Origin: Trichococcus paludicola
GTDB lineage: Bacteria; Bacillota; Bacilli; Lactobacillales; Aerococcaceae
Direction: 5' to 3'
Assembly (NCBI RefSeq): GCF_003052295.1
Contig: NZ_QBLC01000002.1
Location: forward strand, 1 to 64,000
DNA: 64,000 nucleotides
In this document: piece by piece, positions 26,713 to 34,922 of the stretch
Position numbering within the stretch: the stretch's first letter is position 1
Layout of the letters: each line of letters begins with the position of its first letter
The notes under the pieces: generated by a model
What the model was told of the DNA's origin: nothing
Database searches by the model: none
The model's input: only the letters and a program-made list of their open reading frames with translations
Made by a program: the position numbers and the translations under genes

Positions 26713-27501
26713 ATGACGGAAAACAAAAGAAGATTCAAAACAATCATAGCAGGGAAGACCTATACGATTGTGGGAAATAAAGCACCTGAGCATTTGACTG
26801 CGGTATCGGAATTGGTCAATGCGCAGTTGGAACAGATCAAACAGGCAGCCCCGGCGCTTGGACGGGAGGAGCGCGGCATTCTCGTGGCCGTGAATGCCAT
26901 TTCCGATCAGATCACGAAACAGTTGGAGATGGAAGAGTTACTATTGAAGGTGGCAGAGCTTGAGAAAGCTTTGCAGGAAAACAGAAGCGTTACAGAACCT
27001 GCTTCCACTCAGGAAACAGAACAGGCCGAGGCAGAGATGTCTTTAGTCGAGGCGCCACACACTCAAACGGTTGCCGACGTCGAACAAAAAATAGATGCCG
27101 TTCCTCTGGCGGAAGAGAAAGCACCTAAAAAAGCAAGCGAAACCGAAGCAACAGTCGTCGAAAGGCCTGAAAAGGTCCAGTTTGCTGAAAAGATGAGCGG
27201 GAATGCTCCAACAAAGAAGGCATTGACTAACTTTGCTGGGAAAAAGCGCGATAACGAGAGCCAAACCGTGACTTCTATGCCAGCGACAATCAGTGAATTG
27301 CAGCAAGCTGCCCGTGAAGCCAACGACCTGCCGGCCAGAAAATCCAATTCAAAATTGACGAAGACGACAACTGCTTCCGAAGCAGCGTTGAAACGGGCTC
27401 AACACAGGACGCAAGTGCGTTCGGCTTTGGGTGTCAACAGGAATGCTGAGAATGCCATTCCGCCTTACACTAAAAATCAAGAACACGATGGGAAAAAGTA
27501 G
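26713..27501 (+). CDS. zapA: ZapA-family division protein with long C-terminal extension
   Basis: Residues 1-95 are a normal ZapA: RRFKTIIAGKTYTIVGNKAPEHL, then a dimerising coiled coil (REERGILVAVNAISDQITKQLEMEELL). ZapA bundles FtsZ filaments at the division ring. Usual ZapA proteins have 85-110 residues. This one has 262, with about 160 extra, first acidic (Glu/Thr-rich) and then basic (Lys/Arg/Asn-rich), low-complexity and probably disordered. The gene order zapA-cvpA-mutS2-trxA matches Bacillus and other lactobacilli. The start ATG at 26713 has GGAGG nine bases upstream; a TTG at 26707 is too close to it. Confidence 0.88.
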   Translation: MTENKRRFKTIIAGKTYTIVGNKAPEHLTAVSELVNAQLEQIKQAAPALGREERGILVAVNAISDQITKQLEMEELLLKVAELEKALQENRSVTEPASTQETEQAEAEMSLVEAPHTQTVADVEQKIDAVPLAEEKAPKKASETEATVVERPEKVQFAEKMSGNAPTKKALTNFAGKKRDNESQTVTSMPATISELQQAAREANDLPARKSNSKLTKTTTASEAALKRAQHRTQVRSALGVNRNAENAIPPYTKNQEHDGKK

Positions 27502-27530
27502 AAAAAAGACTGTAGAAATCAGGTGAAAAA

Positions 27531-28076
27531 ATGCTTACGTTGATAATAGTGCTCTCATTATTGTGGGGCATCTATACTGGCGTCAGAAGAGGGCTTATTC
27601 TGCAGGTTGTCTACACCGTAGGATATTTCATTTCTTTCGTGGTCGCTAGAGAATACTATGCCGTCGTTGCGGAAAAAATCGATCTGTTGGTCCCGTACCC
27701 ATCCGTAGAGTTCGGCAAAGAACTGATATTTTACTCTGAACAGGTGTCCTTTGTCCTGGATCAGGCGTTTTATAATGGATTAGCATTCATTCTGTTGTTG
27801 TTCGCAGGTTGGCTTGTCACGAGATTTATCGGGAGCATGCTGAACTCTTTGGCGTTCTTCCCGATCATCAAACAGCTGAATGAGCTGGGCGGCGGTATAC
27901 TCGGATTCCTGATGCAATACATCGGAATCTTCCTTTTGCTGACCCTCGCATCGATGATTCCGCTGGATTTCATCCAACAACTTTATGTCGAAAGCGATCT
28001 TGCGGCTTGGATGGTATCCGAAACGCCATATTTCTCACGGTTGATCTATGACTGGTGGATCGGCATCATTCAGTAA
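27531..28076 (+). CDS. cvpA: CvpA family membrane protein
   Basis: A 181-residue membrane protein with four predicted spans, beginning MLTLIIVLSLLWGIYTGVRRG. CvpA was named for colicin V production, but its general role in Gram-positive bacteria is not established; envelope homeostasis is suspected. It follows zapA by 29 bases in the conserved zapA-cvpA-mutS2 order and has its own AGGTGA site. A terminator-like hairpin follows, partly separating it from mutS2. Confidence 0.88.
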   Translation: MLTLIIVLSLLWGIYTGVRRGLILQVVYTVGYFISFVVAREYYAVVAEKIDLLVPYPSVEFGKELIFYSEQVSFVLDQAFYNGLAFILLLFAGWLVTRFIGSMLNSLAFFPIIKQLNELGGGILGFLMQYIGIFLLLTLASMIPLDFIQQLYVESDLAAWMVSETPYFSRLIYDWWIGIIQ

Positions 28077-28097
28077 CAGAATGTTAATTTAACGGAA

Positions 28098-28133
28098 GGG
28101 ACTGTATAGTGTACTATATCGTCCCGTTTTTTT
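28098..28133 (+). terminator. Terminator between cvpA and mutS2
   Basis: The stem GGGACtgTATAGT/ACTATAtcGTCCC has a GT centre and is followed by GTTTTTTT. It probably attenuates read-through into mutS2. Confidence 0.75.
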
Positions 28134-28159
28134 GGAGAAGCACTTTTTAGGAGAATCAG

Positions 28160-30535
28160 ATGAATAATAAAATAAGTAAAACATTAGAGTTCGAAAAAAT
28201 AAAACAACAACTCCAGAATTTTGCCGCAACCGACCAAGGAAAAGATGAGATTCAGGCATTGCGGCCCGAAACTGATCCAGAAAAAGTCGTTGCTTTGCAA
28301 GATGAAACGGAAGACGGAAGAAAAGTTTTGCGCCTGAAGGGTGGGATTCCGATGCCGAGGCTGAAGTCCATCCGCAGCCATCTGAAGCGACTGGAGATAG
28401 GCGGAACCTTGAACGGAAAAGAAATCGCCGAAATCGGTCGGGTTTTGTCGACTACAAGAGAAATTATCCAATTCTTCCAATGGTTCGATGACAACGAGAT
28501 TACCTTCTTTGTCCTGGATGAACTGGTGGACAGGCTGGTCGTATTACCTGAAATCACAAGAAAGATCCAAGCAACCATTTACGAGGACGGCACAATCCAG
28601 AACGATGCCTCACCTGCATTGAAGGGGATCCGTACAGGAATCAAGCAGGGCGAACAGAATATCCGGACCAAACTGGATGATATCATCAGAGGCAACAAAG
28701 CGTCCTACCTCAGTGATGCCATCATCACGATCCGTAATGACCGTTTTGTGATTCCGGTCAAGATCGAATACCGTAATCAGTTCGGTGGGATTGTCCACGA
28801 CCAAAGCTCAACGGGTCAGACGCTTTATATCGAACCACAAGCCATCCTGGATCTGAATAATCATTTGCGCCAGCTGGCGGCACAGGAGAAAGCGGAAATC
28901 GAGCGGATCTTGTATGAATTATCGATGGAAATCGAGCCATTTACGCAGGAATTATACGGGAACAGTGAAGTGCTGGCGACTCTGGATTTCATCAACGCAA
29001 AAGCGCGTTATGCTGATTCCCTGAAAGCGACACGCCCGATCATCAGCAAGGAGAATCATATCGCCATTTGGAAAGCCAGACACCCGCTTATCGACCAGAA
29101 TGATGTCGTCGCGAACGACTTGATCCTCGGCGAAGCGTACCAAGCGATCGTTATTACCGGTCCGAATACCGGCGGAAAGACGATCATGCTGAAGACACTT
29201 GGGATCATCCAGATGATGGGCCAATCCGGTCTTCAGATACCGGCGGATGAGGACAGCCAAATCGGCATTTTCACGGAGATTTTTGCTGACATCGGCGACG
29301 AACAGTCAATCGAACAGAGCCTGAGTACGTTCTCTTCACATATGACGAATATCGTCTCGATCCTTAATCAGATCGATGACAAAAGTCTCGTGCTCTTGGA
29401 TGAGTTGGGTTCCGGTACCGACCCCCAAGAGGGTGCCTCGTTGGCTATTTCGATTTTGGACTACATCGGCGGCATCGGCAGCTATGTCATGGCCACCACG
29501 CATTACCCTGAACTGAAGGCCTACGGTTACAATCGCTCCGGAACGATTAATGCCAGCATGGAATTCAACGGAGAGACGTTGGCTCCGACTTACCGTCTGC
29601 AGATAGGCGTTCCCGGCCGAAGCAATGCCTTCGATATCTCGAAACGACTCGGGCTCAACCCAAACATCATCAATCAGGCGCGCAGTTTCATTGATGTGGA
29701 CAGCCAAAACCTGAACGAGATGATTGCGGATCTGGAACAGAAGCGACGCGTCACCGAAAAAGAATCCCTGCAACTCCAAACGCAGTTGGAAGAATCCGAT
29801 AAGCTGTTGGCCGATCTGAAGCGCGCCAACGAAAAGCTGGAAACCAATAAGGAAAAAGCCATCGAAGATGCCAAAAAAGAGGCCAACAAGTTGGTCGACA
29901 CGGCGAAAGAAGAAGCGGAATTGCTATTGCAGGAAATCCGCGAAATGCAGCTGAACATGGGGAATTCCGGCAGCATCAAAGAACACGAACTGATCGATCT
30001 GCGCAAGCAATTCACCGATCTGCGTCAAGAGGAGTCTTTGGTCAAAAACAAAGTGTTGCGTAAAGAAAAAGAGAAAAAAATGTTCAAACCCGGCGATGAA
30101 GTCATGACGGAGACGTATGGCCAGCGCGGCACACTCGTGGAAAAGAAAGGCAATGCCGAATGGGTCGTGCAGATGGGGATCATGAAGATGAAGCTGCCGG
30201 AATCGGATCTCAGGCTGATCAAAGAGGAGCCGCAGCATCAAAGCAGGCAAAGGCAGATCGCCACTGTCAAATCGGCTTCATCCAGTCACGTGGCGACGCA
30301 GCTTGATCTTAGAGGCCAACGCTACGAAGAAGCATTGTCTGAGGTCGATCAGTATTTGGATGCCGCTTTATTGGCCGGCTATCCGCAAGTAACGATCGTC
30401 CATGGAAAAGGCACAGGCGCTCTCCGCAAAGGTGTGGGCGATTTGCTGAAGCGTCATCCCCAAGTGCTGTCCTACGAATATGCAGCGGTGAACGCCGGTG
30501 GAAACGGCGCGACGATCGTGACATTCCGCGGCTGA
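28160..30535 (+). CDS. mutS2: MutS2 ATPase/nuclease
   Basis: A 791-residue MutS-like ATPase. It is linked in the literature to rescue of collided ribosomes and to suppression of recombination, not to mismatch repair. The N-terminal MutS III core/lever is followed by the ATPase with Walker A GPNTGGKT (about 334-341) and the Walker B-like LVLLDELGSGTDPQEG. A long coiled coil (about 515-640) and a C-terminal Smr domain (about 710-791, with LDLRGQRYEEA and the HGKGTGALR motif) complete it. Length is standard. The ribosome site is AGGAG. Confidence 0.95.
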   Translation: MNNKISKTLEFEKIKQQLQNFAATDQGKDEIQALRPETDPEKVVALQDETEDGRKVLRLKGGIPMPRLKSIRSHLKRLEIGGTLNGKEIAEIGRVLSTTREIIQFFQWFDDNEITFFVLDELVDRLVVLPEITRKIQATIYEDGTIQNDASPALKGIRTGIKQGEQNIRTKLDDIIRGNKASYLSDAIITIRNDRFVIPVKIEYRNQFGGIVHDQSSTGQTLYIEPQAILDLNNHLRQLAAQEKAEIERILYELSMEIEPFTQELYGNSEVLATLDFINAKARYADSLKATRPIISKENHIAIWKARHPLIDQNDVVANDLILGEAYQAIVITGPNTGGKTIMLKTLGIIQMMGQSGLQIPADEDSQIGIFTEIFADIGDEQSIEQSLSTFSSHMTNIVSILNQIDDKSLVLLDELGSGTDPQEGASLAISILDYIGGIGSYVMATTHYPELKAYGYNRSGTINASMEFNGETLAPTYRLQIGVPGRSNAFDISKRLGLNPNIINQARSFIDVDSQNLNEMIADLEQKRRVTEKESLQLQTQLEESDKLLADLKRANEKLETNKEKAIEDAKKEANKLVDTAKEEAELLLQEIREMQLNMGNSGSIKEHELIDLRKQFTDLRQEESLVKNKVLRKEKEKKMFKPGDEVMTETYGQRGTLVEKKGNAEWVVQMGIMKMKLPESDLRLIKEEPQHQSRQRQIATVKSASSSHVATQLDLRGQRYEEALSEVDQYLDAALLAGYPQVTIVHGKGTGALRKGVGDLLKRHPQVLSYEYAAVNAGGNGATIVTFRG

Positions 30536-30544
30536 GCAGATTGA

Positions 30545-30573
30545 TTGGTACTGAGCAAAACCTCTGCTATAAT
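30545..30573 (+). promoter_or_regulatory. trxA promoter
   Basis: TTGGTA (30545-30550) and consensus TATAAT (30568-30573) are 17 bp apart, immediately after the mutS2 stop. Confidence 0.7.
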
Positions 30574-30610
30574 TGGAACATAAAGAAAGCATTTGAAGGG
30601 AGCAAACACA

Positions 30611-30922
30611 ATGGTGAAAATATTAACAGATGCAAATTTTGAGACAGAAACAAAAAATGGGGTCGTGCTAGTGGACTTCTGGGCGACTTGGTGCGGACCT
30701 TGCCGCATGCAATCACCAATCATCGATGAATTGGATGCAGAAATCGGCGATAAAGTGACCTTCGCCAAAATGGATGTGGATGCTAATCCGCAAACACCAA
30801 GCCAATTCGGCATCATGGGGATCCCAACGTTGTTGATAAAAAAAGATGGACAAGTCGTACAAAAATTAGTCGGCTACCATGCAAAAGAAATGCTTGAAGA
30901 AACGCTTGAAAAATATATCTAA
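30611..30922 (+). CDS. trxA: Thioredoxin
   Basis: A small cytoplasmic dithiol reductant of 103 residues. The active site WCGPC has C28 and C31, preceded by VDFWATW. The cis-proline loop is seen as GIPTLL. The start is the ATG at 30611 with AAGGGAG upstream; the open frame extends six codons further back without support. It has its own promoter and terminator and follows mutS2, as in many Firmicutes. Confidence 0.96.
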   Translation: MVKILTDANFETETKNGVVLVDFWATWCGPCRMQSPIIDELDAEIGDKVTFAKMDVDANPQTPSQFGIMGIPTLLIKKDGQVVQKLVGYHAKEMLEETLEKYI

Positions 30923-30929
30923 ACAATAA

Positions 30930-30980
30930 GAAAGAGTTGCCGTCGTCCTGGTATTTCAGGGTATCCGGCAACTCTTTTTT
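30930..30980. terminator. Bidirectional terminator trxA / yslB
   Basis: AAAGAGTTGCCG pairs with CGGCAACTCTTT, with an inner CCTG/CAGG hairpin, flanked by T and A tracts. Confidence 0.8.
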
Positions 30981-30996
30981 CTTTGGGTGTTCCTGT

Positions 30997-31422
30997 TCAT
31001 TCAACGAGAAGGGTGATGATGACTTCTTTTTTCTTGTCTTTTCCTACTATGATTTCTGCTTTTGCTTCACAGGGGAGGCCGGTCGTCATCTGGATTTGTT
31101 GCGCCAAAAATCCAGCTTCCAGTTGGAAGGAGGCCTGATCGTTTTGGGTGCGGACAGTGACCAGATCACTATCCAGACGGTATTGTTGCGCATTTTTTTC
31201 TTTTTTGAGTAGTTCCAGCTGTCCGAAACCGCAATAAATCATCGCTTCATACAGATCTTCCTGACTTTTTAATGGGAATTGCCGAGCCAAATCTTTTCCG
31301 GCCCAATACAATATTTCATTGGTATGTTCACCAAGAATGTTTCCCAGAAGGTAATCCCTTATCAATAAATAGGAGAAGTGTTCGTTATCGATAATACGGG
31401 CATTTTCGTTTTCAGGATTCAA
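30997..31422 (-). CDS. yslB: YslB family protein (DUF2507)
   Basis: A 141-residue protein of the YslB/DUF2507 family, which has an unresolved role. It keeps the family pattern: YLLIRDYLLGNILGEHTNEILYWAGKDLARQ in the first half and the GFGQLEL segment. The start is a TTG at 31422 with AAGGGGGA about nine bases upstream. No ATG nearby gives the conserved N-terminus. The gene stands alone, convergent with trxA. Confidence 0.82.
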   Translation of the reverse strand: MNPENENARIIDNEHFSYLLIRDYLLGNILGEHTNEILYWAGKDLARQFPLKSQEDLYEAMIYCGFGQLELLKKEKNAQQYRLDSDLVTVRTQNDQASFQLEAGFLAQQIQMTTGLPCEAKAEIIVGKDKKKEVIITLLVE

Positions 31423-31578
31423 GTGATTTTTCCCCCTTAATTGTACACTTCATTATACACGTATTTTAAATAGTGACTAGAGCCTATTTTCAGGCGATGC
31501 CTATCAATGGCGTTTTTTATCAACATCAGGCATAATAGGGTTAAGAAATCCAATACACAACTTGAAAGGAAGATGTTT

Positions 31579-31689
31579 ATGTGGAATGCTAAGAAAGCTT
31601 TGGGATTGATGCTGCTATTGATTCCGGTCTTCAAATATATCTCGGACTGGAAAAAAGAAGAGGAGCAACGCCGTTTGCTGAATGGCTGA
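31579..31689 (+). CDS. Possible 36-residue membrane microprotein
   Basis: A short open frame, not recognised. It begins MWNAKKALGLML and has one hydrophobic segment (about residues 6-20), then an aromatic-charged stretch and a Lys/Glu/Arg tail. AAAGGAAG lies six bases before the ATG at 31579, and a CATAAT-like -10 lies about 50 bp upstream. Such N-in, single-span small proteins are common in Firmicutes but are rarely annotated. It could equally be chance. The neighbouring convergent PII-like gene gives no functional hint. Confidence 0.45.
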   Translation: MWNAKKALGLMLLLIPVFKYISDWKKEEEQRRLLNG

Positions 31690-31718
31690 ACAGGCTTCTC
31701 CATCCATGCCAAAAATGA

Positions 31719-31755
31719 AAACTCGTTATACCGCATTACGCGATATAACGAGTTT
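31719..31755 (-). terminator. Terminator of the PII-like gene
   Basis: A perfect 12-bp stem (AAACTCGTTATA with TATAACGAGTTT) has a 13-base loop. The better T tract is on the minus side (TTCATTTTT), so it mainly serves the minus-strand gene. Confidence 0.7.
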
Positions 31756-31764
31756 CGTTTGTGA

Positions 31765-32070
31765 TTATGACCTGATACCATGTACTCTATTGATGTTCAG
31801 CCCAAAAAGGATGCCGTTCCCGGGTGCAGTAATGTTTACCGCTTCCTCGATTTGGCTGATGATTTTTTCGGAATATTCTTCCTGGGTCAACACCAGCAGG
31901 ATTTCTTTTTCCGGTTCTAATGCCAAATTGAACAGCTTCTTGTTCTCGTGCATACCGGATCCGCGGCCGGCAATGACGGTACCGCAGTAGGACTCTTCGC
32001 AGCGCGCGCTCTCGAATACGCGGTCGATCATTCCTTTGTCGACTACGGTTACGATTGATTGATAACTCAT
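31765..32070 (-). CDS. PII-like protein (GlnB/P-II fold)
   Basis: A 101-residue protein of the P-II superfamily. It carries the pattern TVVDKGMIDRVFESARCEE, the GTVIAGRGSG loop, and a late VLTQEEYSEKIISQIEEAV helix region. It lacks the uridylylation Tyr segment of GlnB, so it is a PII-like sensor rather than a classic nitrogen regulator. Relatives often sit beside DUF1538 membrane genes, but none is seen here. The start is the ATG at 32070 with AAAAGGAG upstream (spacing 11 is long); a GTG at 32082 is too close to that site. Confidence 0.78.
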   Translation of the reverse strand: MSYQSIVTVVDKGMIDRVFESARCEESYCGTVIAGRGSGMHENKKLFNLALEPEKEILLVLTQEEYSEKIISQIEEAVNITAPGNGILFGLNINRVHGIRS

Positions 32071-32283
32071 CTGTGTGTCCACTCCTTTTCCTGATTATTG
32101 AAATTGAGCCAATTGTAGCATAGATATTTTTGAACGGCCAATAATCGGCAGTGGCCTTGGGAAAAAGAGACCCTATTTTCCGTAAAAGCGAAGCGATTTC
32201 GGATGAAATTTGCCTCATTTTCACCAAATCAGTGCATCTTAAGGTAAAATAGAGATACGAAAACAAATAAAGGAAGTTACTGC

Positions 32284-33108
32284 ATGAGCAAAAAAGCAAT
32301 CGGTTTTATTGACTCTGGTGTCGGCGGCTTGACCGTCGTGAAACAAGCAATGAAACAACTTCCCAATGAATCCATTTATTATCTGGGGGATTCCGCCAGA
32401 TGCCCCTATGGACCAAGGCCCAAAGAAGAAGTGATTCAATACACATGGGAAATGACACAGTTTCTGCTGAAGAAAGATATCAAAATGCTGGTAATCGCCT
32501 GCAACACAGCGACTGCAGCTGCCTTGGATGTCATCCGCGACCGCGTGGACATTCCCGTGATCGGCGTCATCAATCCCGGGAGCCGTGCGGCAATCAAACA
32601 TTCAAAAAATGAGCGCATTGCCGTAATCGGCACAAAAGGCACCATCAACAGCGACGTATATAAACAAACCATCAAGGACAAAGACAAGGGTATTTCGGTC
32701 ATCAGCATGAGCTGCCCCAAATTTGTGCCGCTTGTGGAGAGCAACCAATACAACGGATCAATCGCCAAAAAAGTGGTTGCGGAAACGCTGAAACCTTTAC
32801 TGAAGGAATCTGTTGATACCCTCATTCTGGGGTGCACGCATTATCCGCTTTTGACACCGCTCATCCAAAATGTGATGGGGCCTTGTGTAACCCTTATCGA
32901 TTCCGGCGCTGAAACGGTATCTGAGGTGAGCACCCTCTTGGATTATTTCCGTTTGGCGGAAAGCTCACACAACAAGGAAGCATCCGAATACCGATTTTAT
33001 ACGACTGGTTCGCCCAAACTATTTTCGGACATTGCAGAAAACTGGCTCGGACAGGGCAATTTTACGATCGAAAAAGTTGACTTGGTACATTTGATTGAGA
33101 ATGATTGA
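32284..33108 (+). CDS. murI: Glutamate racemase
   Basis: Makes D-glutamate for the peptidoglycan stem peptide. It has 274 residues. The two catalytic cysteines are at C73 (IACNTAT) and about C184 (LGCTHYPLL), with the N-terminal [12 protein letters not shown] (D10, S11) and ARCPYGPR. It is the first gene of the murI-rdgB-phosphodiesterase-cbpB run, the same order as racE-ysnA-ysnB in Bacillus. The ribosome site is AAGGAAG. A likely -10 (TAAAAT, 32244-32249) lies 35 bases upstream. Confidence 0.96.
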   Translation: MSKKAIGFIDSGVGGLTVVKQAMKQLPNESIYYLGDSARCPYGPRPKEEVIQYTWEMTQFLLKKDIKMLVIACNTATAAALDVIRDRVDIPVIGVINPGSRAAIKHSKNERIAVIGTKGTINSDVYKQTIKDKDKGISVISMSCPKFVPLVESNQYNGSIAKKVVAETLKPLLKESVDTLILGCTHYPLLTPLIQNVMGPCVTLIDSGAETVSEVSTLLDYFRLAESSHNKEASEYRFYTTGSPKLFSDIAENWLGQGNFTIEKVDLVHLIEND

Positions 33109-33123
33109 GAAATGAGGGATACG

Positions 33124-33747
33124 ATGAACGCAACTGAAAAAAAGAAAATCGTAATAGCAACCAAAAATCCGGGAAAAGCCAAAGATTTCGCCGTTCTATT
33201 TGAACCAAAAGGCTATGAAGTCGTGACTTTGTTGGATTATCCGGAGATTGAGGATGTTGAGGAAACCGGCTATACATTTGAAGCCAATGCACGGAAGAAA
33301 GCTGAGACAATCGCCGAATTATTGGGTATGACAGTCTTGGCGGACGATTCGGGCATCTGCATCGATGCGTTGGATGGTCAGCCAGGTGTGTTTTCAGCCC
33401 GTTTCGCCGGTGGAGCGAAAAGCGATGCCGCCAATAATGCGAAGGTGCTTGCGATGCTGGGGTCCCAGAAGAACCCGTCCCGAAAAGCACACTTCCATTG
33501 TACGCTGGTGTTGGCCCACCCTGATCGGGAGAGTCTGGTTGTCGAAGGGGATATCGCAGGTGAAATCGCCGAGTTTCCGAGCGGAGACAATGGTTTCGGA
33601 TATGATCCTTTGTTTTATTTGCCTCACTTAGGCAAGACGATGGCGGAATTGAGCGATGTCGAAAAAAATCAGATCAGCCATCGTGCGAATGCCCTGAAAA
33701 ATCTCGAAAAAAGTTGGGCAGCTTGGCTGGAAAAGGAAGCGGACTAG
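33124..33747 (+). CDS. rdgB: XTP/dITP diphosphatase (RdgB/HAM1 family)
   Basis: A house-cleaning pyrophosphatase that hydrolyses non-canonical purine nucleotides (XTP, dITP) to monophosphates, protecting DNA and RNA. It has 207 residues. Motifs are ATKNPGKAKDF near the N-terminus, TFEANARKKA, LADDSGI and the DNGFGYDPLF loop near the end, then SHRANAL. The start is the ATG at 33124 with GAGGGAT before it; an in-frame ATG at 33112 is too close to the murI stop. It abuts the downstream phosphodiesterase gene with no gap. Confidence 0.93.
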   Translation: MNATEKKKIVIATKNPGKAKDFAVLFEPKGYEVVTLLDYPEIEDVEETGYTFEANARKKAETIAELLGMTVLADDSGICIDALDGQPGVFSARFAGGAKSDAANNAKVLAMLGSQKNPSRKAHFHCTLVLAHPDRESLVVEGDIAGEIAEFPSGDNGFGYDPLFYLPHLGKTMAELSDVEKNQISHRANALKNLEKSWAAWLEKEAD

Positions 33748-34266
33748 ATGATAAAAATACTTGCAGTCAGTGACAGCCACGGTAAAAAAGACATTCTCAA
33801 TGAGTTGATTTTGCGATATTCGAATCAGGTCGATCATTTTATCCACTGCGGTGATTCGGAATTGAACAGTACCGATCTGATCTGGGGGGTCATGTCCACC
33901 GTGATGGGGAATTGCGATTATGATTATCAAATGAACGACGAATACCGATTCCAGGCCGGCGACAAAAATGTGCTGGTCGTTCACGGGCATCGTCATTCTG
34001 TGAGAGGCTCCGTAGCTGGTTTGAAAGTAGCAGCCCAGCAAGCGAACGCTTCGCTGGTATTTTATGGGCATACCCACATTGCCAAAGCGGAACAGGGGGA
34101 TGGCATCCTGTTCATCAACCCAGGCAGCATCAGTCAACCACGAGGCACACTGACTGAAAAGACTTATTGCATCGTCACGTTGAATGATCAAACGGCCATT
34201 GTAACCTATTACAATGACCACCATCAGGAAATGGTCGATCTGAACAAACAATTTCAATTACTTTGA
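33748..34266 (+). CDS. YfcE/YsnB family metallophosphoesterase
   Basis: A 172-residue calcineurin-like phosphodiesterase of the YfcE/MJ0936 family. Metal-binding motifs are ILAVSDSHG (D8, H10), FIHCGDSE, MGNCD and the VVHGHRH and YGHTHI histidine pairs, ending with the GSISQPRG segment. Physiological substrate unknown. Its ATG directly follows the rdgB stop and its ribosome site (AAGGAAG) lies inside rdgB, so the two are translationally coupled. Confidence 0.9.
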   Translation: MIKILAVSDSHGKKDILNELILRYSNQVDHFIHCGDSELNSTDLIWGVMSTVMGNCDYDYQMNDEYRFQAGDKNVLVVHGHRHSVRGSVAGLKVAAQQANASLVFYGHTHIAKAEQGDGILFINPGSISQPRGTLTEKTYCIVTLNDQTAIVTYYNDHHQEMVDLNKQFQLL

Positions 34267-34277
34267 TCACATGCAAT

Positions 34278-34318
34278 AAAGGTGGCACTGACGGCTTAGG
34301 CGCCGGATGAACACCTTT
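34278..34318 (+). promoter_or_regulatory. Hairpin between the phosphodiesterase and cbpB genes
   Basis: AAAGGTG (34278-34284) pairs with CACCTTT (34312-34318) around an inner CGGC/GCCG stem. It lies just before the AGGAGG of cbpB. The T tract is short, so it may be a weak attenuator or an RNA-processing stem rather than a full terminator. Confidence 0.4.
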
Positions 34319-34333
34319 TAGGAGGAATTAAAA

Positions 34334-34834
34334 ATGATTAGTAGCGAAGTAGCCGGGTTATTACTGGACAATGACGCGTGCGGGGATCTGATGATCCATG
34401 GAGAAAATGTCGCCAATGTGCATTCTTCAAATAACCTGAACCATGCGTTTCTAGTACTGTCCCAAGTGAAGTATTCTGTCATTCCCGTATTGGATTCGAA
34501 GTCCCGCATCAAAGGTCTGATTTCCATACCGATGATCATCAAAGCCATTACCGAAATCGATGCAATCCGCTATGACAAGCTTGAGACACTTACGGTCCAA
34601 GAAGTGATGGACCGTAATGTACAGACCATCCGCCCATGGACGGATCTTGAGGATATCTTGAATTATCTGATCGATCACAATTTCTTGTGCGTTACCGAAG
34701 ATGACGGCAAGTTTATCGGCATCATCACGCGCAAAGAAATTCTGACGAGAGTAAATCACCTGGTGCACGGCCTCCACCGCCTCTACAAGTTTGAGAAAAT
34801 CGAGGAGAAGGAAGAAGTGGCATCCGAAAGATAG
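34334..34834 (+). CDS. cbpB: CBS-domain protein CbpB (YkuL/DarB family)
   Basis: A 166-residue protein consisting of two CBS motifs (about 18-75 and 92-145). In Bacillus (DarB) and Listeria (CbpB) this protein binds cyclic di-AMP. The unbound form stimulates the (p)ppGpp synthase Rel and, in Bacillus, pyruvate carboxylase, linking potassium status to the stringent response. GDLMIHGENV and VMDRNVQTIRPW mark the CBS units. The tail is Glu/Lys-rich. The ribosome site AGGAGG is strong. It is the last gene of the murI run, ending at a strong terminator. Confidence 0.85.
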   Translation: MISSEVAGLLLDNDACGDLMIHGENVANVHSSNNLNHAFLVLSQVKYSVIPVLDSKSRIKGLISIPMIIKAITEIDAIRYDKLETLTVQEVMDRNVQTIRPWTDLEDILNYLIDHNFLCVTEDDGKFIGIITRKEILTRVNHLVHGLHRLYKFEKIEEKEEVASER

Positions 34835-34869
34835 ATGCCGCTGTCTCCTTCAGCACCCACCCCACAACA

Positions 34870-34916
34870 AAAAAAAGTGCGCACCGCCCAATGATTTGGC
34901 GGTGCGCACTTTTTTA
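34870..34916. terminator. Bidirectional terminator cbpB / mechanosensitive channel
   Basis: An 18-bp perfect stem (AAAAAAGTGCGCACCGCC with its complement) has a nine-base loop and lies between convergent genes. Confidence 0.9.
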
Positions 34917-34922
34917 GGCAGC

